Positions 46,713 to 55,312 of a DNA stretch of 64,000 nt are shown here, piece by piece. Position 1 is the stretch's first letter, and each line of letters opens with the position of its first letter. The DNA comes from Candidatus Poribacteria bacterium (GTDB taxonomy: Bacteria > Poribacteria > WGA-4E > WGA-3G), in contig JAJEJA010000073.1 in NCBI GenBank assembly GCA_022828145.1, positions 62,001 to 126,000 on the forward strand, in the 5' to 3' direction. The notes beneath the pieces are model-generated. The model saw only the letters and a program-made list of their open reading frames with translations. It did no database searches and was not told the DNA's origin. The position numbers and the translations under genes are program-made.

Positions 46713-47516
46713 TCATTGAGATGTCTTCCATTTAGCAAAGTCCTTCTCAATTTCCTCAGACCATTTACGATCTATTTCACCAGGTGTATATATACCTTCG
46801 CGAAGCCGTTGGTGACCGAAACTATCACGTAGTTGTACCTCTTCGCCTCTTTCAACGACTTGTTGTGCAAGGTGTGGCGGAATAAAGATCACCCCACCGC
46901 GTCTCCCTAATACAACATCACCCGGTAAAACTGTCGCTTCACCGATGCGGATAGGGATATTGATACCGGTAAGCGTAACGTTTGCTATGCCAGTTGGATC
47001 GACACCCCTAACAAAGGTAGCAAAGTCAGGTAATTCATAGATTCCATCTAAGTCCCGGATTCCACCATCAATAACCATCCCTGTTCCTGTCTTTGCGAAG
47101 ATAGCGTTTCCTAAATTATCACCAGCAAATGTACCATCTTTGACCTTTCCAAACAGGTCTACGACGATGACATCATCTTGAACAAGGGTATCAATGACCC
47201 ATGAGTTCTGACCACCGACACGACCATCTTTTTCACCTTGTGCTGATACAGAATCGTTCAGATCAGGACGGATGGGAACAAACGCACACGTTACGGATCT
47301 ACCGACCAAGACTCTGTCAGGGTGCAAGTTCATCCAATCCCCAGCAAACTGAAATTTATAGCCATTACCGTTGAGAACACCCCATGCCTGTTCAATACTA
47401 ATATTTCTCATCCGATGAAGAATATCATCTGATACGCGCGGACGTCCATCAGGAAACCGTTCACCTTCCCAGTTATGCGTAATCGCAATAATGTTCTCTT
47501 TATGAGTCAGATGCAC
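46713..47516 (-). CDS. RraA-like/HMG aldolase-family protein
   Basis: 267 aa. The RraA fold is shown by VIVVDLFGKVKDGTFAGDNL, TGTGMVIDGGIRDLDGI (the G-G-x-R-D motif that binds the metal and carboxylate) and VVLGRRGGVIFIPPHLAQQV. The family includes the RNase E inhibitor RraA and 4-hydroxy-4-methyl-2-oxoglutarate/4-carboxy-4-hydroxy-2-oxoadipate aldolases; in a catabolic operon the aldolase or decarboxylase role is more likely. The start is GTG 47516 with AAAGGT 6 nt upstream. Confidence 0.85.
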   Translation of the reverse strand: MHLTHKENIIAITHNWEGERFPDGRPRVSDDILHRMRNISIEQAWGVLNGNGYKFQFAGDWMNLHPDRVLVGRSVTCAFVPIRPDLNDSVSAQGEKDGRVGGQNSWVIDTLVQDDVIVVDLFGKVKDGTFAGDNLGNAIFAKTGTGMVIDGGIRDLDGIYELPDFATFVRGVDPTGIANVTLTGINIPIRIGEATVLPGDVVLGRRGGVIFIPPHLAQQVVERGEEVQLRDSFGHQRLREGIYTPGEIDRKWSEEIEKDFAKWKTSQ

Positions 47517-47544
47517 TTTTTACCTTTCATTTATAATAGAGGAA

Positions 47545-48399
47545 CTACAGTCCAGCATTACGCCAGACTTGGTTTAGAGATTCAGCGGTAACTTTCGCAG
47601 CTTCCGCGGGTTCCATCTCGTTGACATGCTTGCTAAACGGTTCCGGTGTCACCGGACCATCATAACCAATCTCGGAAAGTATCTGGATCAGTTCTGTCAG
47701 AGGGATGACACCGGTTTCTGCTGGGAGACAGCGGATGTTATCAATCTGTTCATAAGGATCAATACCCGCAGGCGCATCGTTGATGTGTACATAGACAACA
47801 TCATCTGCTGAGAGTTTTCTTACGTCATCTATTGCGGAGCGGCACGTATACCAATGCCACGTATCAAAAAGCAGACCGACGTTTCCAGTACCTATTGCAG
47901 CTGCAAGGCCTAACATCGCATCCATAGAATAAGCGAATAGATGTTTTGCTGACTTGCGACTCGTTGCCGGACCGATAAATTCAAGTCCGATAGAATGACC
48001 GTGCGCCTTCAAGATTTCAGCAACAGACCTGAGCCGCTTTACAGAGAAGTCCCAGTTCTCTTGAAATGTCATATCATTTGAGGCAGGACCGACAACAGTG
48101 GTAGAACGGAAACAACCGAGTGCTGCAGCCAATTCAGCTCGCGCTGGTAGTTGCGCTAAACCTGCATAATAATCTGAATCCGATCCGCGCCAGTTAACAC
48201 CAAAACCCCATCCACCCATTTTGATTCCTGCTGCATGCCAAAGGTCTTTAACATAGTCAACAGAGTGTTCCTCAGCGAGTTGGTGTGCCTCACCTATATT
48301 CAAATCAAGTCCTTCATATCCAGCATTCTTGGCTAATGCTAAACCTTCCTTCATATCTGCTCGTATACCGATTGCACCTGTACTTAGGTTCTTAAACAT
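47545..48399 (-). CDS. Sugar phosphate isomerase/epimerase-like TIM barrel
   Basis: 284 aa of the xylose-isomerase-like (AP endonuclease family 2) TIM barrel. Metal-site strands are GLEFIGPATSRK, VGLLFDTWHWYTCRSA (D-x-x-H), VYVHINDAPAG (H-x-N-D) and DGPVTPEPFSKHV (P-E-P). Such enzymes isomerise or epimerise ketoses and inositol derivatives. GAGGT lies before the ATG. Part of the minus-strand catabolic operon between RraA-like and PhyH genes. Confidence 0.87.
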   Translation of the reverse strand: MFKNLSTGAIGIRADMKEGLALAKNAGYEGLDLNIGEAHQLAEEHSVDYVKDLWHAAGIKMGGWGFGVNWRGSDSDYYAGLAQLPARAELAAALGCFRSTTVVGPASNDMTFQENWDFSVKRLRSVAEILKAHGHSIGLEFIGPATSRKSAKHLFAYSMDAMLGLAAAIGTGNVGLLFDTWHWYTCRSAIDDVRKLSADDVVYVHINDAPAGIDPYEQIDNIRCLPAETGVIPLTELIQILSEIGYDGPVTPEPFSKHVNEMEPAEAAKVTAESLNQVWRNAGL

Positions 48400-48452
48400 A
48401 ATACCTCACTCTCTTTTTTGCGAATTTTGAAATCATTTCAATCCCACTTCAT

Positions 48453-49154
48453 TTACTTCTCACCACGTACAACTTTTGCAGCGACTGCCCAGGGATACTC
48501 GTTGTCTTCTGCTTTGGCATCACGATATGTGGGTATCCATACCCAGCGTTCCTCCCCTGAGATGTTCGGATGGCTTGCGTGCAAGGTAAGATCGTGAAAA
48601 AAGACAGCACCCCCTGCCTCCAGTTCGGCAGTTATGGCAAGGTTCTCATCAACAGCATCTGGACGCAGCCTATTACCAAACCCGTGTCCATCGCTTGCAT
48701 CACCATCGTGGACGATCGCAGATTTATGTGAACCTGGAAATAACTTCAGGCAACCGTTCTCAACAGTAGCATCATCAAGCGCAACCCAGATCGAATACTT
48801 ATGTGTACCATGCCAATAGTGCCAGTCCTGATGCCACGGACTCGCAAATGTCGTAGAATCGCTCTTGAATACAACCTTATCGCTCAAGAATTCTATATTT
48901 GGCGATAGTATCCTTTCCAATATATCAAGAATCCGTTCATCACAGACAGCATTTTGGAAGACAGGACTACGGGTTGCTAAACCGACATGTACGCCGTTTC
49001 CAGTAACATGACCCGTCTCTTTCTTCACTGCTTTCAAGATATCAATACTTTCCGTTTTAAGCTCTTGAACTTCGTTGCGCGTAAAGAGATTCGGCACAAT
49101 TGCGAATCCAGTCTGGGAAAACGTCTCCTGTAACCTTGACAAATCAATAGCCAT
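48453..49154 (-). CDS. Phytanoyl-CoA dioxygenase (PhyH) family oxygenase
   Basis: 233 aa. H-x-D is in SPWHQDWHYWHG; the strand LKLFPGSHKSA and the distal His in FFHDLTLHASHPN complete the triad, with an Arg in GEERWVWIPTYR for 2-oxoglutarate. It starts 2 nt after the Gfo/Idh gene's stop codon, so the two are translationally coupled. This pair mirrors the one at 9774-11674 and the one at 61727-63723. Confidence 0.9.
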   Translation of the reverse strand: MAIDLSRLQETFSQTGFAIVPNLFTRNEVQELKTESIDILKAVKKETGHVTGNGVHVGLATRSPVFQNAVCDERILDILERILSPNIEFLSDKVVFKSDSTTFASPWHQDWHYWHGTHKYSIWVALDDATVENGCLKLFPGSHKSAIVHDGDASDGHGFGNRLRPDAVDENLAITAELEAGGAVFFHDLTLHASHPNISGEERWVWIPTYRDAKAEDNEYPWAVAAKVVRGEK

Positions 49155-49156
49155 AG

Positions 49157-50221
49157 TTATCCCGCCTTTATCTCTACCTCTCTTCCTGTCTCACCACTCT
49201 TTAACAACCCTTCCATCATCTGTTGTACGATCAATCCGTGTCGAAGTGGTGCTTTACATTCAACGCCATCTAAAATACATTCAATGAAGTGATCCGCGAT
49301 AGCATCCCACGCTTCGTTATACTTGCTCTTGGGTAATTTCAGGTCAACATCTTCAAACTCACCATCTTTATCCGTTCTATATGCTTTCAACGGACTCAAC
49401 GTTGCCCCTGCTTCTGTACCAAAAAGTTCAATCTGGAATTCATCGGGTTGATGTGACGCCCAAAAACTCTCAACTTGTAATCCTACACCATTCTCAAACG
49501 TGATGAAACCGCCAGCATAATCATCAGAATCGTATTTTGTATAGGTTGACTTCGGTGGTTTTGAACGGTTCCAATAGCCAAGTCCTCGCGGTCCAAACTT
49601 TGCACCCGCTGCACCTAATACTGCTATCGGTGTCGGCATACCCATGATCCACCAAACCGCATCAAGCACATGGACACCCATATCGCGGAAAGCACCACCA
49701 CCTTTCTGGATGAAACCGAGATTCCAAGCAGGAATACCACTGCGCCGAACACTACGGGCACGAGCATAGTAGATTTCACCGAAATAATCATCTCTCGTAA
49801 GACTACCAAGGTGTTGACAGGCACGACCGAAACGCGTTGACAACGACATCATATTTACAACACCCGCATCCGATGCCGCCTCAACCAGCTGTTGTGCAGC
49901 TTGCTCAGAATCCGCTAAAGGCTTTGTTACCATGACGTGTTTACCATTCTTTACTGCTTCAAGCGCGATGGGAACATGCCATTGATTCGGTGTACCAACG
50001 AAAACTGCATCAATATTGGTCGCCTGGCACATCTCCTTGTAATCCGTATAGAGTTTTTGTGTCCCGGGGAGATCATTTGCAAAACCTTTCATACGGTCTT
50101 CATCAAGGTCACAAAGCGCGACGACTTTACCTCTTGCATTGCGTGAAAGGGCAGAACCGTTAGGTCTACCGATCCCCATTCCAACGACTGCAACACGTAC
50201 TTGCTCATTCTTTGATGACAT
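49157..50221 (-). CDS. Gfo/Idh/MocA-family NAD(P)-dependent oxidoreductase
   Basis: 354 aa. The Rossmann loop is VAVVGMGIGRPNGSAL, and the catalytic-Lys motif is in KHVMVTKPLADS (T-K-P instead of E-K-P). GGGAFRDMGVHVLDAVWW is the typical segment at the domain junction. GGAG precedes the ATG. It is likely the second gene of the operon, after the c-type cytochrome at 50261-50836. Confidence 0.88.
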   Translation of the reverse strand: MSSKNEQVRVAVVGMGIGRPNGSALSRNARGKVVALCDLDEDRMKGFANDLPGTQKLYTDYKEMCQATNIDAVFVGTPNQWHVPIALEAVKNGKHVMVTKPLADSEQAAQQLVEAASDAGVVNMMSLSTRFGRACQHLGSLTRDDYFGEIYYARARSVRRSGIPAWNLGFIQKGGGAFRDMGVHVLDAVWWIMGMPTPIAVLGAAGAKFGPRGLGYWNRSKPPKSTYTKYDSDDYAGGFITFENGVGLQVESFWASHQPDEFQIELFGTEAGATLSPLKAYRTDKDGEFEDVDLKLPKSKYNEAWDAIADHFIECILDGVECKAPLRHGLIVQQMMEGLLKSGETGREVEIKAG

Positions 50222-50260
50222 ATTATTTTACTTTCTCCATATTTTTGATGTTCACTTCCA

Positions 50261-50836
50261 TTAAAAAGGTCTTCCAAATTGGTTCAAGACTGGGTTAACA
50301 TCATTCTTAATCGGTTTTATGGTTCTCAGATATGCCCAAATCGCCTTAAGGTCAGCATCGGTCATCTGAGCATAATGTTTTGTTGGCATAGGCGGAAATA
50401 TACTACGATTGTCTGGATTACCTTGATGTTTTGCAGTACGCATCGCGTCAATGAACATCTTCTCTGTCCATTCACCAAGACCCGTTAATTTATCAGGCGT
50501 TAAGTTTGAAGCAAAACTTGTTCCAAATGGACCTGAAAACGCACTCAACTTGGTAGAGGTAAACATAAAGATATCTTGTTCCATCAGTTGTTGCATCATA
50601 TTGACATTGTAACGCGGACCTCTTGAATCTGATGGGTGACCTGCCAGGTACATATTCGGATCATAGTCTGCACCTGCACGAGGTGTATGACAATATCCAC
50701 AGGCTGCCACAGCATCAACGAGGTATTTACCACGTTTCACCATGTCTTCCTGACTTTCAACTGAACTAATTACGAATATAACTACGATACAGACAAAAAG
50801 AAACGCTATAGTAATAAAAACATGTTTTTTACGCAT
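50261..50836 (-). CDS. Membrane-anchored or secreted c-type cytochrome
   Basis: 191 aa. A hydrophobic N-terminus (FITIAFLFVCIVVIFVISSV) is followed by a class I cytochrome c domain with heme motif CGYCHTP near residue 45 (preceded by GKYLVDAVAA) and a Met ligand in IFPPMPTKHY; the fold closes with LKAIWAYLRTIKPI. It resembles the small cytochrome subunits of sugar or alcohol dehydrogenases, which fits its place before a Gfo/Idh gene. GAAAGGAGAG lies before ATG 50836; the longer frame to 51007 runs into a MITE and is rejected. Confidence 0.87.
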   Translation of the reverse strand: MRKKHVFITIAFLFVCIVVIFVISSVESQEDMVKRGKYLVDAVAACGYCHTPRAGADYDPNMYLAGHPSDSRGPRYNVNMMQQLMEQDIFMFTSTKLSAFSGPFGTSFASNLTPDKLTGLGEWTEKMFIDAMRTAKHQGNPDNRSIFPPMPTKHYAQMTDADLKAIWAYLRTIKPIKNDVNPVLNQFGRPF

Positions 50837-50869
50837 ACTCTCTCCTTTCTTGATTAGAACGTCACAATA

Positions 50870-51009
50870 ACGTGAGTTTGATAAATCATTTCGGTTGCGT
50901 TCACTCACGCCATTTCGTATACGAGAGGTGTGAATTGTAGCACAAACTTTCAGTTTGTGGCACATCTTCGCAAACTGGAAAGTTTGCGCTACATTTATCA
51001 AACTCACGT
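50870..51009. mobile_element. MITE-like element, 140 bp, same terminal repeats as 34916-35067
   Basis: ACGTGAGTTTGATAAAT at 50870 and its exact complement ending at 51009 are the terminal repeats. CACAATA is duplicated outside (50863-50869, 51010-51016). The interior is different from the first copy: arms 50936-50957 and 50971-50993 (TGTAGCRCAAACTTTC) form their own inverted repeat. It lies in the promoter region of the cytochrome operon, 33 nt before the start codon. Confidence 0.8.
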
Positions 51010-51058
51010 CACAATAGATATGACTTTAATTTAGCATTTTGTAGGAATTGATTCAATA

Positions 51059-51087
51059 GAAAAAGGCGCGAGTATTTTTCGCGCCTT
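51059..51087 (-). terminator. Rho-independent terminator of the TonB receptor gene
   Basis: On the minus strand, AAGGCGCGA and TCGCGCCTT form a perfect 9-bp stem followed by TTTTTCT. It lies beyond the 158-bp element that separates it from the receptor's stop codon at 51276. Confidence 0.8.
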
Positions 51088-51117
51088 ATATATTCTCATC
51101 ATGTCAGCGGACATTAG

Positions 51118-51275
51118 TGTTCTGTCAAGTGCTATTTCGTAGGTCGGGTAGAGCGTAGCGCCATTAAAATATTAACTGGCGACATGATAGACATAATCAA
51201 TACATGTCGGGTTTCGCTACGCTCTACCCGACCTACAGAAGAACTTTATATCTTCAATTAGCACTTGACAAAACA
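51118..51275. mobile_element. MITE-like element, 158 bp, inserted at the TonB gene stop codon
   Basis: Ends TGTTCTGTCAAGTGCTA (51118-51134) and the complement of TGTTTTGTCAAGTGCTA (51259-51275) are inverted repeats with one mismatch. TTAG is found directly outside both ends (51114-51117, 51276-51279); on the minus strand this covers the receptor's TAA. Inside, 51139-51236 is a GTAGGTCGGGTAGAGCG inverted repeat like that at 57600-57686. A 4-bp duplication is short, so the insertion model is tentative. Confidence 0.6.
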
Positions 51276-54095
51276 TTAGAAACTATACGTTAACTTAGCA
51301 TAGTAAAGTCCACCGTTGAAACCGAACGGGGCTGATCTTCTTGAATAGTCAAATACACCTGGAGAATCTACGATGACAGTGCCTTCACCATCTTCTAACT
51401 TCCCTGCGCGTGCGCCATTCATGTCATCATTGTTCGGATCCGGCAACTGGTCTAAGATGTTGTTAACACCGATCGTTAAGGATAACCCTTCATTCAATCG
51501 GTAGTTCCCTTGAAGATCCGTTAACCACTTACCGCCATAAGTTTGTCGTGCGGGGTTTTCTCCGCTACCCTCTTGAACGGTATATTCACCAAAGTAACGT
51601 AGGGCACCCCCAATTGTCAGACCACCAACGATGTAATCAGCACTTAGGTTAATGCGTGTGTTCGGCTGCCATTCTTCAATCATCGATCTTTCTTGTGATG
51701 GGAAAAGCGTGTCTGCTAAATTCATAGCGTTTTCTACACCAACAAGAATCTCCGGTGCTTCCACATCACCAATGACTTCGGTGTCGGCATAAGTAAATGC
51801 AGCCTTAAGATTAAGAAGGGACTCATTCTCAAAAGCATAGAGATAACCTGCAGCAACATCAACACCTTGCGTGCGTGTCTGTGCTACATTCGTGAACACT
51901 TGAGCACTGCTGGCACCCGCTGCTGCCAATTCCGGAACGTTATCAGCACTGAAACTTCCACTCAAAACGATCCGATCATCAATCTGAATGATGAATCCAT
52001 CCACGGTAAGCCACAGACGGTCAACAGGTTTCAAGACAACACCTGCGGATACGTTGAATGCCGTTTCCTGTTTCAACTCAGGGATACCCAATGCGCGTGC
52101 TGCTTCGCTGTCATTCCGGAAAGTACCAACCTCTAACGGAATCTGTTCACCAGTAACTTCGTCCCGTTTGAACTGTGTACTGATGTTATTAAAATACTGC
52201 TGTTGTAAGGAAGGTGCACGGAAACCTGTACTGCCTGCTGCACGCACTGCAACCTGCGGCATCAGATCGTAACGAGCAGTCGCTTTACCCGTAATCGTTG
52301 AACCGAAATCACTATACTGTTCACCACGAACTGCAGCACCGACAAGGATTCCAGTTCCTGGTTCCCCACTGAGATACGATTCAAAGTCAGCATAACCGGC
52401 AATATTGGTTCTGCTTTCATCTACTTCATTCTCAGGTTTGAAACCCGGAAAAACCTGTATCCCCTTAGCAGCACCTTCCGCGCCGAGTCCTGCGTCATTC
52501 CAGGAAACCTGTTCACCAGCATGTATCCCGTAGCCTTCGCGTCTAAATTCTACACCACCAGCCAAGTTAATCAACGAAGATTGATATTCTAATGGATAGG
52601 TAACATCCAGATTAAACGCTGTCTGTGAGAGTTCAAAACCACCAGCATCTGCTTCAGTAGGACTTGCTGCCCCATAAGTTGCATTCATGGAGTTTGAAAT
52701 AAAGAAGTCAAATGTGTTTAATCCGTGATTTACACTGACATCTACATTCAGATCAGTTGCTTCGTGTGTCCAAGCAACACCTAATGCCAGGGATACATCT
52801 TCAATATCTGTATTTATCTCAGGTAGGAAACCATCTGGATATATGTCAGTTACTGTTCTGTCCGCTTGGTTTGCTCTCCGATAGAATCCCGCACTATTAT
52901 TCTGACGTGTTGAATAACCACCGAATGAATATAACTCGGTCCCAGTCATTATAGGTAAACCGAAGTTATAAAAACCGACCTTTTGTGAAGAATCTGCATC
53001 ACCGATCCGAAAGTTTTGCCGATCAAAAGTGTATTCGCGAGGGTCATACCATCTACCCTCTTCGGTAACGGTACCATCTTCATTTGTTATCTCAATTGTT
53101 TCGATCGGATCGCCAGGTGCATCAACGCCAGTTTTTGTCCAAACATCTGCACTGACAAGATCATACTGCTGATTACCTGATAATCCAGCGCGGTTAGTAC
53201 GATATCTGTCGCGCCATTCAGCAGTGAGATTAAGGTAACCTGACTCGCCAACTTTTATACCGTAATTAGCATTTCCTATCCAAGTATCACCTTCACCTTG
53301 ATAGGTTTGTCCCCAATAGAAGTTTGCATCACCCGTATCAACATCATCCTTTAGAACAATGTTCAGGACCCCTGCAATAGCATCAGAACCGTATTGTGCA
53401 GCAGCACCGTCGCGAAGCACTTCAATCCTCTTGATGGCTGAAGAAGGTATCGCGTTGAAATCTGTTCCAGCGGTACCACGTCCAACAGATGTATTTACGT
53501 GAAGTAAAGCACTCTTGTGACGACGTTTCCCATTAACAAGCACTAAAGTCTGGTCCGGACCTAACCCCCGCAAAGTTGCAGGTCGTAACGCATCTGTTCC
53601 ATCACTAATAGATGAACTGGGGAAGTTAAAGGATGGAACCAACATCTGAAGTATCCGTCCTGTTTCAGATTGACCTGTCAGACTCAACTGTCTCTGTTCA
53701 ACAACTTCAATCGGTACAGGTGCTTGTAATGCTCTCCGACCGATGCTCCGAGTACCGACGACAACTACAGATTCTATAGTTTGTAGTGGGGCAAGCGTCA
53801 CCGTTAGTTCTTCTTGTCCAGCCGTCACATTTACACGACTACTTGAGAAACCTATCGCCGTAATCTGAACAGGTTCTACACCTGATACATCATCAAACAT
53901 TGCCGCACCGTTATCATCTGTTGTCTTTTCTTCAATACCAATGACAACATTCGCTGATGGTACGGGGTTACCGTTCTGGTCTTGAACAACAACCTTAAGT
54001 GCATCTGCATAAGCAGTCAAAGGTATTAAGAATACGATACCGATGAGTAAAATGGCAAAACAGCATTGATGCCATCTGTTATTTGAAAAAAGCAT
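51276..54095 (-). CDS. TonB-dependent outer-membrane receptor
   Basis: 939 aa. Signal peptide (FAILLIGIVFLIPLTAYADA), then a carboxypeptidase-regulatory-like domain (LKVVVQDQNGNPVPSANVVI) at about 30-105, a plug domain (PVPIEVVEQRQLSLTGQ, LRPATLRGLGPDQTLVLVNG, RIEVLRDGAAAQYGSDAIAG) and a 22-strand barrel ending in aromatic F (LYYAKLTYSF). Such receptors import siderophores, cobalamin or glycans using TonB energy; this Bacteroidetes-like architecture often serves oligosaccharide uptake. No SusD partner is adjacent. AAGGAGG precedes the ATG. It could supply the substrate of the catabolic operon downstream, although a terminator separates them. Confidence 0.93.
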   Translation of the reverse strand: MLFSNNRWHQCCFAILLIGIVFLIPLTAYADALKVVVQDQNGNPVPSANVVIGIEEKTTDDNGAAMFDDVSGVEPVQITAIGFSSSRVNVTAGQEELTVTLAPLQTIESVVVVGTRSIGRRALQAPVPIEVVEQRQLSLTGQSETGRILQMLVPSFNFPSSSISDGTDALRPATLRGLGPDQTLVLVNGKRRHKSALLHVNTSVGRGTAGTDFNAIPSSAIKRIEVLRDGAAAQYGSDAIAGVLNIVLKDDVDTGDANFYWGQTYQGEGDTWIGNANYGIKVGESGYLNLTAEWRDRYRTNRAGLSGNQQYDLVSADVWTKTGVDAPGDPIETIEITNEDGTVTEEGRWYDPREYTFDRQNFRIGDADSSQKVGFYNFGLPIMTGTELYSFGGYSTRQNNSAGFYRRANQADRTVTDIYPDGFLPEINTDIEDVSLALGVAWTHEATDLNVDVSVNHGLNTFDFFISNSMNATYGAASPTEADAGGFELSQTAFNLDVTYPLEYQSSLINLAGGVEFRREGYGIHAGEQVSWNDAGLGAEGAAKGIQVFPGFKPENEVDESRTNIAGYADFESYLSGEPGTGILVGAAVRGEQYSDFGSTITGKATARYDLMPQVAVRAAGSTGFRAPSLQQQYFNNISTQFKRDEVTGEQIPLEVGTFRNDSEAARALGIPELKQETAFNVSAGVVLKPVDRLWLTVDGFIIQIDDRIVLSGSFSADNVPELAAAGASSAQVFTNVAQTRTQGVDVAAGYLYAFENESLLNLKAAFTYADTEVIGDVEAPEILVGVENAMNLADTLFPSQERSMIEEWQPNTRINLSADYIVGGLTIGGALRYFGEYTVQEGSGENPARQTYGGKWLTDLQGNYRLNEGLSLTIGVNNILDQLPDPNNDDMNGARAGKLEDGEGTVIVDSPGVFDYSRRSAPFGFNGGLYYAKLTYSF

Positions 54096-54429
54096 TATTT
54101 CCTCCTTAGGAATTACTTTCAGGTTGGGATATCCATTGGATATACGGACAAAATAAAGTCCACCGTTGTTTATCGTTCAATCACTCTCATACATATATAT
54201 TATGCATTGTAATAACGTTAAAATGCAAATATTTAAACCCCAACCCGAAAAACCAGAGATAATCTGTACCAGAAATAATCTGTTAATTTAGATTGAAAAT
54301 TAATTTTATAATGTGTTATTCTTAGTGAAGTCATATTGAGTAAAACCTATAAATATGGTAAAATAAAGATAGGCAAGCAAATTATTAAGAAATTCACACC
54401 TGAACAATTAAGAAAAATCTAAGAAAAAG
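54096..54429. other. AT-rich gap without gene
   Basis: Between the receptor start and the toxin-antitoxin promoter the sequence is strongly AT-rich with no convincing reading frame or repeat. The receptor's promoter must lie near 54110-54200 on the minus strand, but I could not place it. Confidence 0.4.
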
Positions 54430-54459
54430 TTGACAATTCAATTGACAATTTTGTATAAT
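54430..54459 (+). promoter_or_regulatory. Strong sigma-70 promoter of the toxin-antitoxin operon
   Basis: TTGACA (54430-54435), 18 nt, TATAAT (54454-54459): both hexamers are perfect consensus. Transcription would start near 54466, giving a leader of about 80 nt. Confidence 0.8.
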
Positions 54460-54487
54460 AGTCGTTGTATATAAACGAGAACGCTTT

Positions 54488-54523
54488 AATATCCTTAGTA
54501 TTAACTTACATTTTAAGGATATT
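54488..54523 (+). promoter_or_regulatory. 10-bp inverted repeat in the toxin-antitoxin leader
   Basis: AATATCCTTA (54488-54497) and TAAGGATATT (54514-54523) are perfect complements separated by 16 nt, between the promoter and the ribosome-binding site AAGGAG. It may be an operator for autoregulation or an RNA hairpin. Confidence 0.6.
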
Positions 54524-54547
54524 ATGTCATACTAAAGGAGACCTATC

Positions 54548-54859
54548 ATGGCTGCAAAAACATACTTAATCCACAATAAATTGTTTGATGAGACGTTTAC
54601 TGCACATATAGAAAAAAATGGTACGGCTTGGGTTGGCTTAGTGCCAGACATACCAGAACTCAAATGCCATGGTGATACTGTAGAAGCAGTTGAACAAAAA
54701 TTGCCGGGTGAAGTCAATCAAGAGTTACTAAGAGAAGAAGAAGCATGGGAACTCTTATTGGTTGAAGCTGCCACGTCCGAAACATTAGCAAAACTTGAAG
54801 CTCAAACCCAGCAAAACTACAATGAAGGCAGATACACTGAACTTGTCTCCCTAACATGA
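54548..54859 (+). CDS. Antitoxin (HicB-like N-terminus)
   Basis: 103 aa. Residues 15-60 (TFTAHIEKNGTAWVGLVPDI, ELKCHGDTVEAVEQKL) resemble the partial RNase H fold of HicB-type antitoxins. The acidic C-terminal tail (EEEAWELLLVEAATSETLAK) is suited to wrap a toxin. No helix-turn-helix or ribbon-helix-helix is evident. AAAGGAG precedes the ATG. It overlaps the toxin gene by 4 nt (ATGA), as usual for such pairs. The family call is moderate, the role as antitoxin is well supported by context. Confidence 0.75.
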   Translation: MAAKTYLIHNKLFDETFTAHIEKNGTAWVGLVPDIPELKCHGDTVEAVEQKLPGEVNQELLREEEAWELLLVEAATSETLAKLEAQTQQNYNEGRYTELVSLT

Positions 54860-55128
54860 ACAATCTTGAATTTCAACACGTTCAGGACGATAATTTTCGT
54901 AATTTAGTCGAGGCACTTCCAAGAAATGTGCAATCTAAAGTTTCAAAACAATTTGAATATTTAATGACAGTTGTTCTACCCCCATCATTACGATTCAAAA
55001 AGGTAGCAGGACGATGGTCTATACGCATTGACCGAAACTACAGAGCTTTAGGAAAAGAAATTAACAGCACAATTTCATGGTATTGGGTTGGTCATAAAAA
55101 CGAGGTTGATAAAATCTTAAAATCGTGA
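54856..55128 (+). CDS. RelE/ParE-superfamily toxin
   Basis: 90 aa. LVEALPRNVQSKVSKQFEYL, RFKKVAGRWSIRIDRNYRAL and ISWYWVGHKNEVDKILKS follow the RelE/ParE fold; the W-S-I-R-I-x-R-x-Y-R-A-L strand and the final W-x-G-x-H-x-E-Y/V-D are shared with many ParE-like proteins. It is translationally coupled to the antitoxin. Whether it cuts mRNA (RelE) or poisons gyrase (ParE) cannot be told. Confidence 0.85.
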   Translation: MNNLEFQHVQDDNFRNLVEALPRNVQSKVSKQFEYLMTVVLPPSLRFKKVAGRWSIRIDRNYRALGKEINSTISWYWVGHKNEVDKILKS

Positions 55129-55173
55129 CAGTATAAAGAACAAAAGAAATAAAACTTTTCATATTGATTGATT

Positions 55174-55200
55174 ATAGGCGCGCTTGACAAGCGCGCCTAT
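55174..55200. terminator. Perfect 12-bp hairpin after the toxin gene
   Basis: ATAGGCGCGCTT, loop GAC, AAGCGCGCCTAT. It lies 45 nt after the toxin stop. The following bases (TCTATAT) are only moderately T-rich; it probably ends both this operon and the convergent coiled-coil gene. Confidence 0.65.
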
Positions 55201-55248
55201 TCTATATCGGGAATCAGCGTTCTTTCCTACCAAAAAAATGAATGGGGG

Positions 55249-55312
55249 ATGTGTAAAGTTTTTGCACAAGTTTCAATTGGGTGTGTAAAGTTTTTGCACA
55301 AGTCTCAATTCG
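55249..55312 (+). repeat. Two tandem copies of a 32-bp repeat
   Basis: GTGTAAAGTTTTTGCACAAG recurs at 55251 and 55283, each followed by TYTCAATTSGG. The core GTGTAAA...TTTGCAC is a partial palindrome. It might be a remnant of an insertion-sequence end; no transposase is near. Confidence 0.6.

Noticed and set aside
50837-51007. 57-residue N-terminal extension of the c-type cytochrome
   Set aside because: It runs into a MITE-like element; a clear ribosome-binding site and signal peptide start at ATG 50836.
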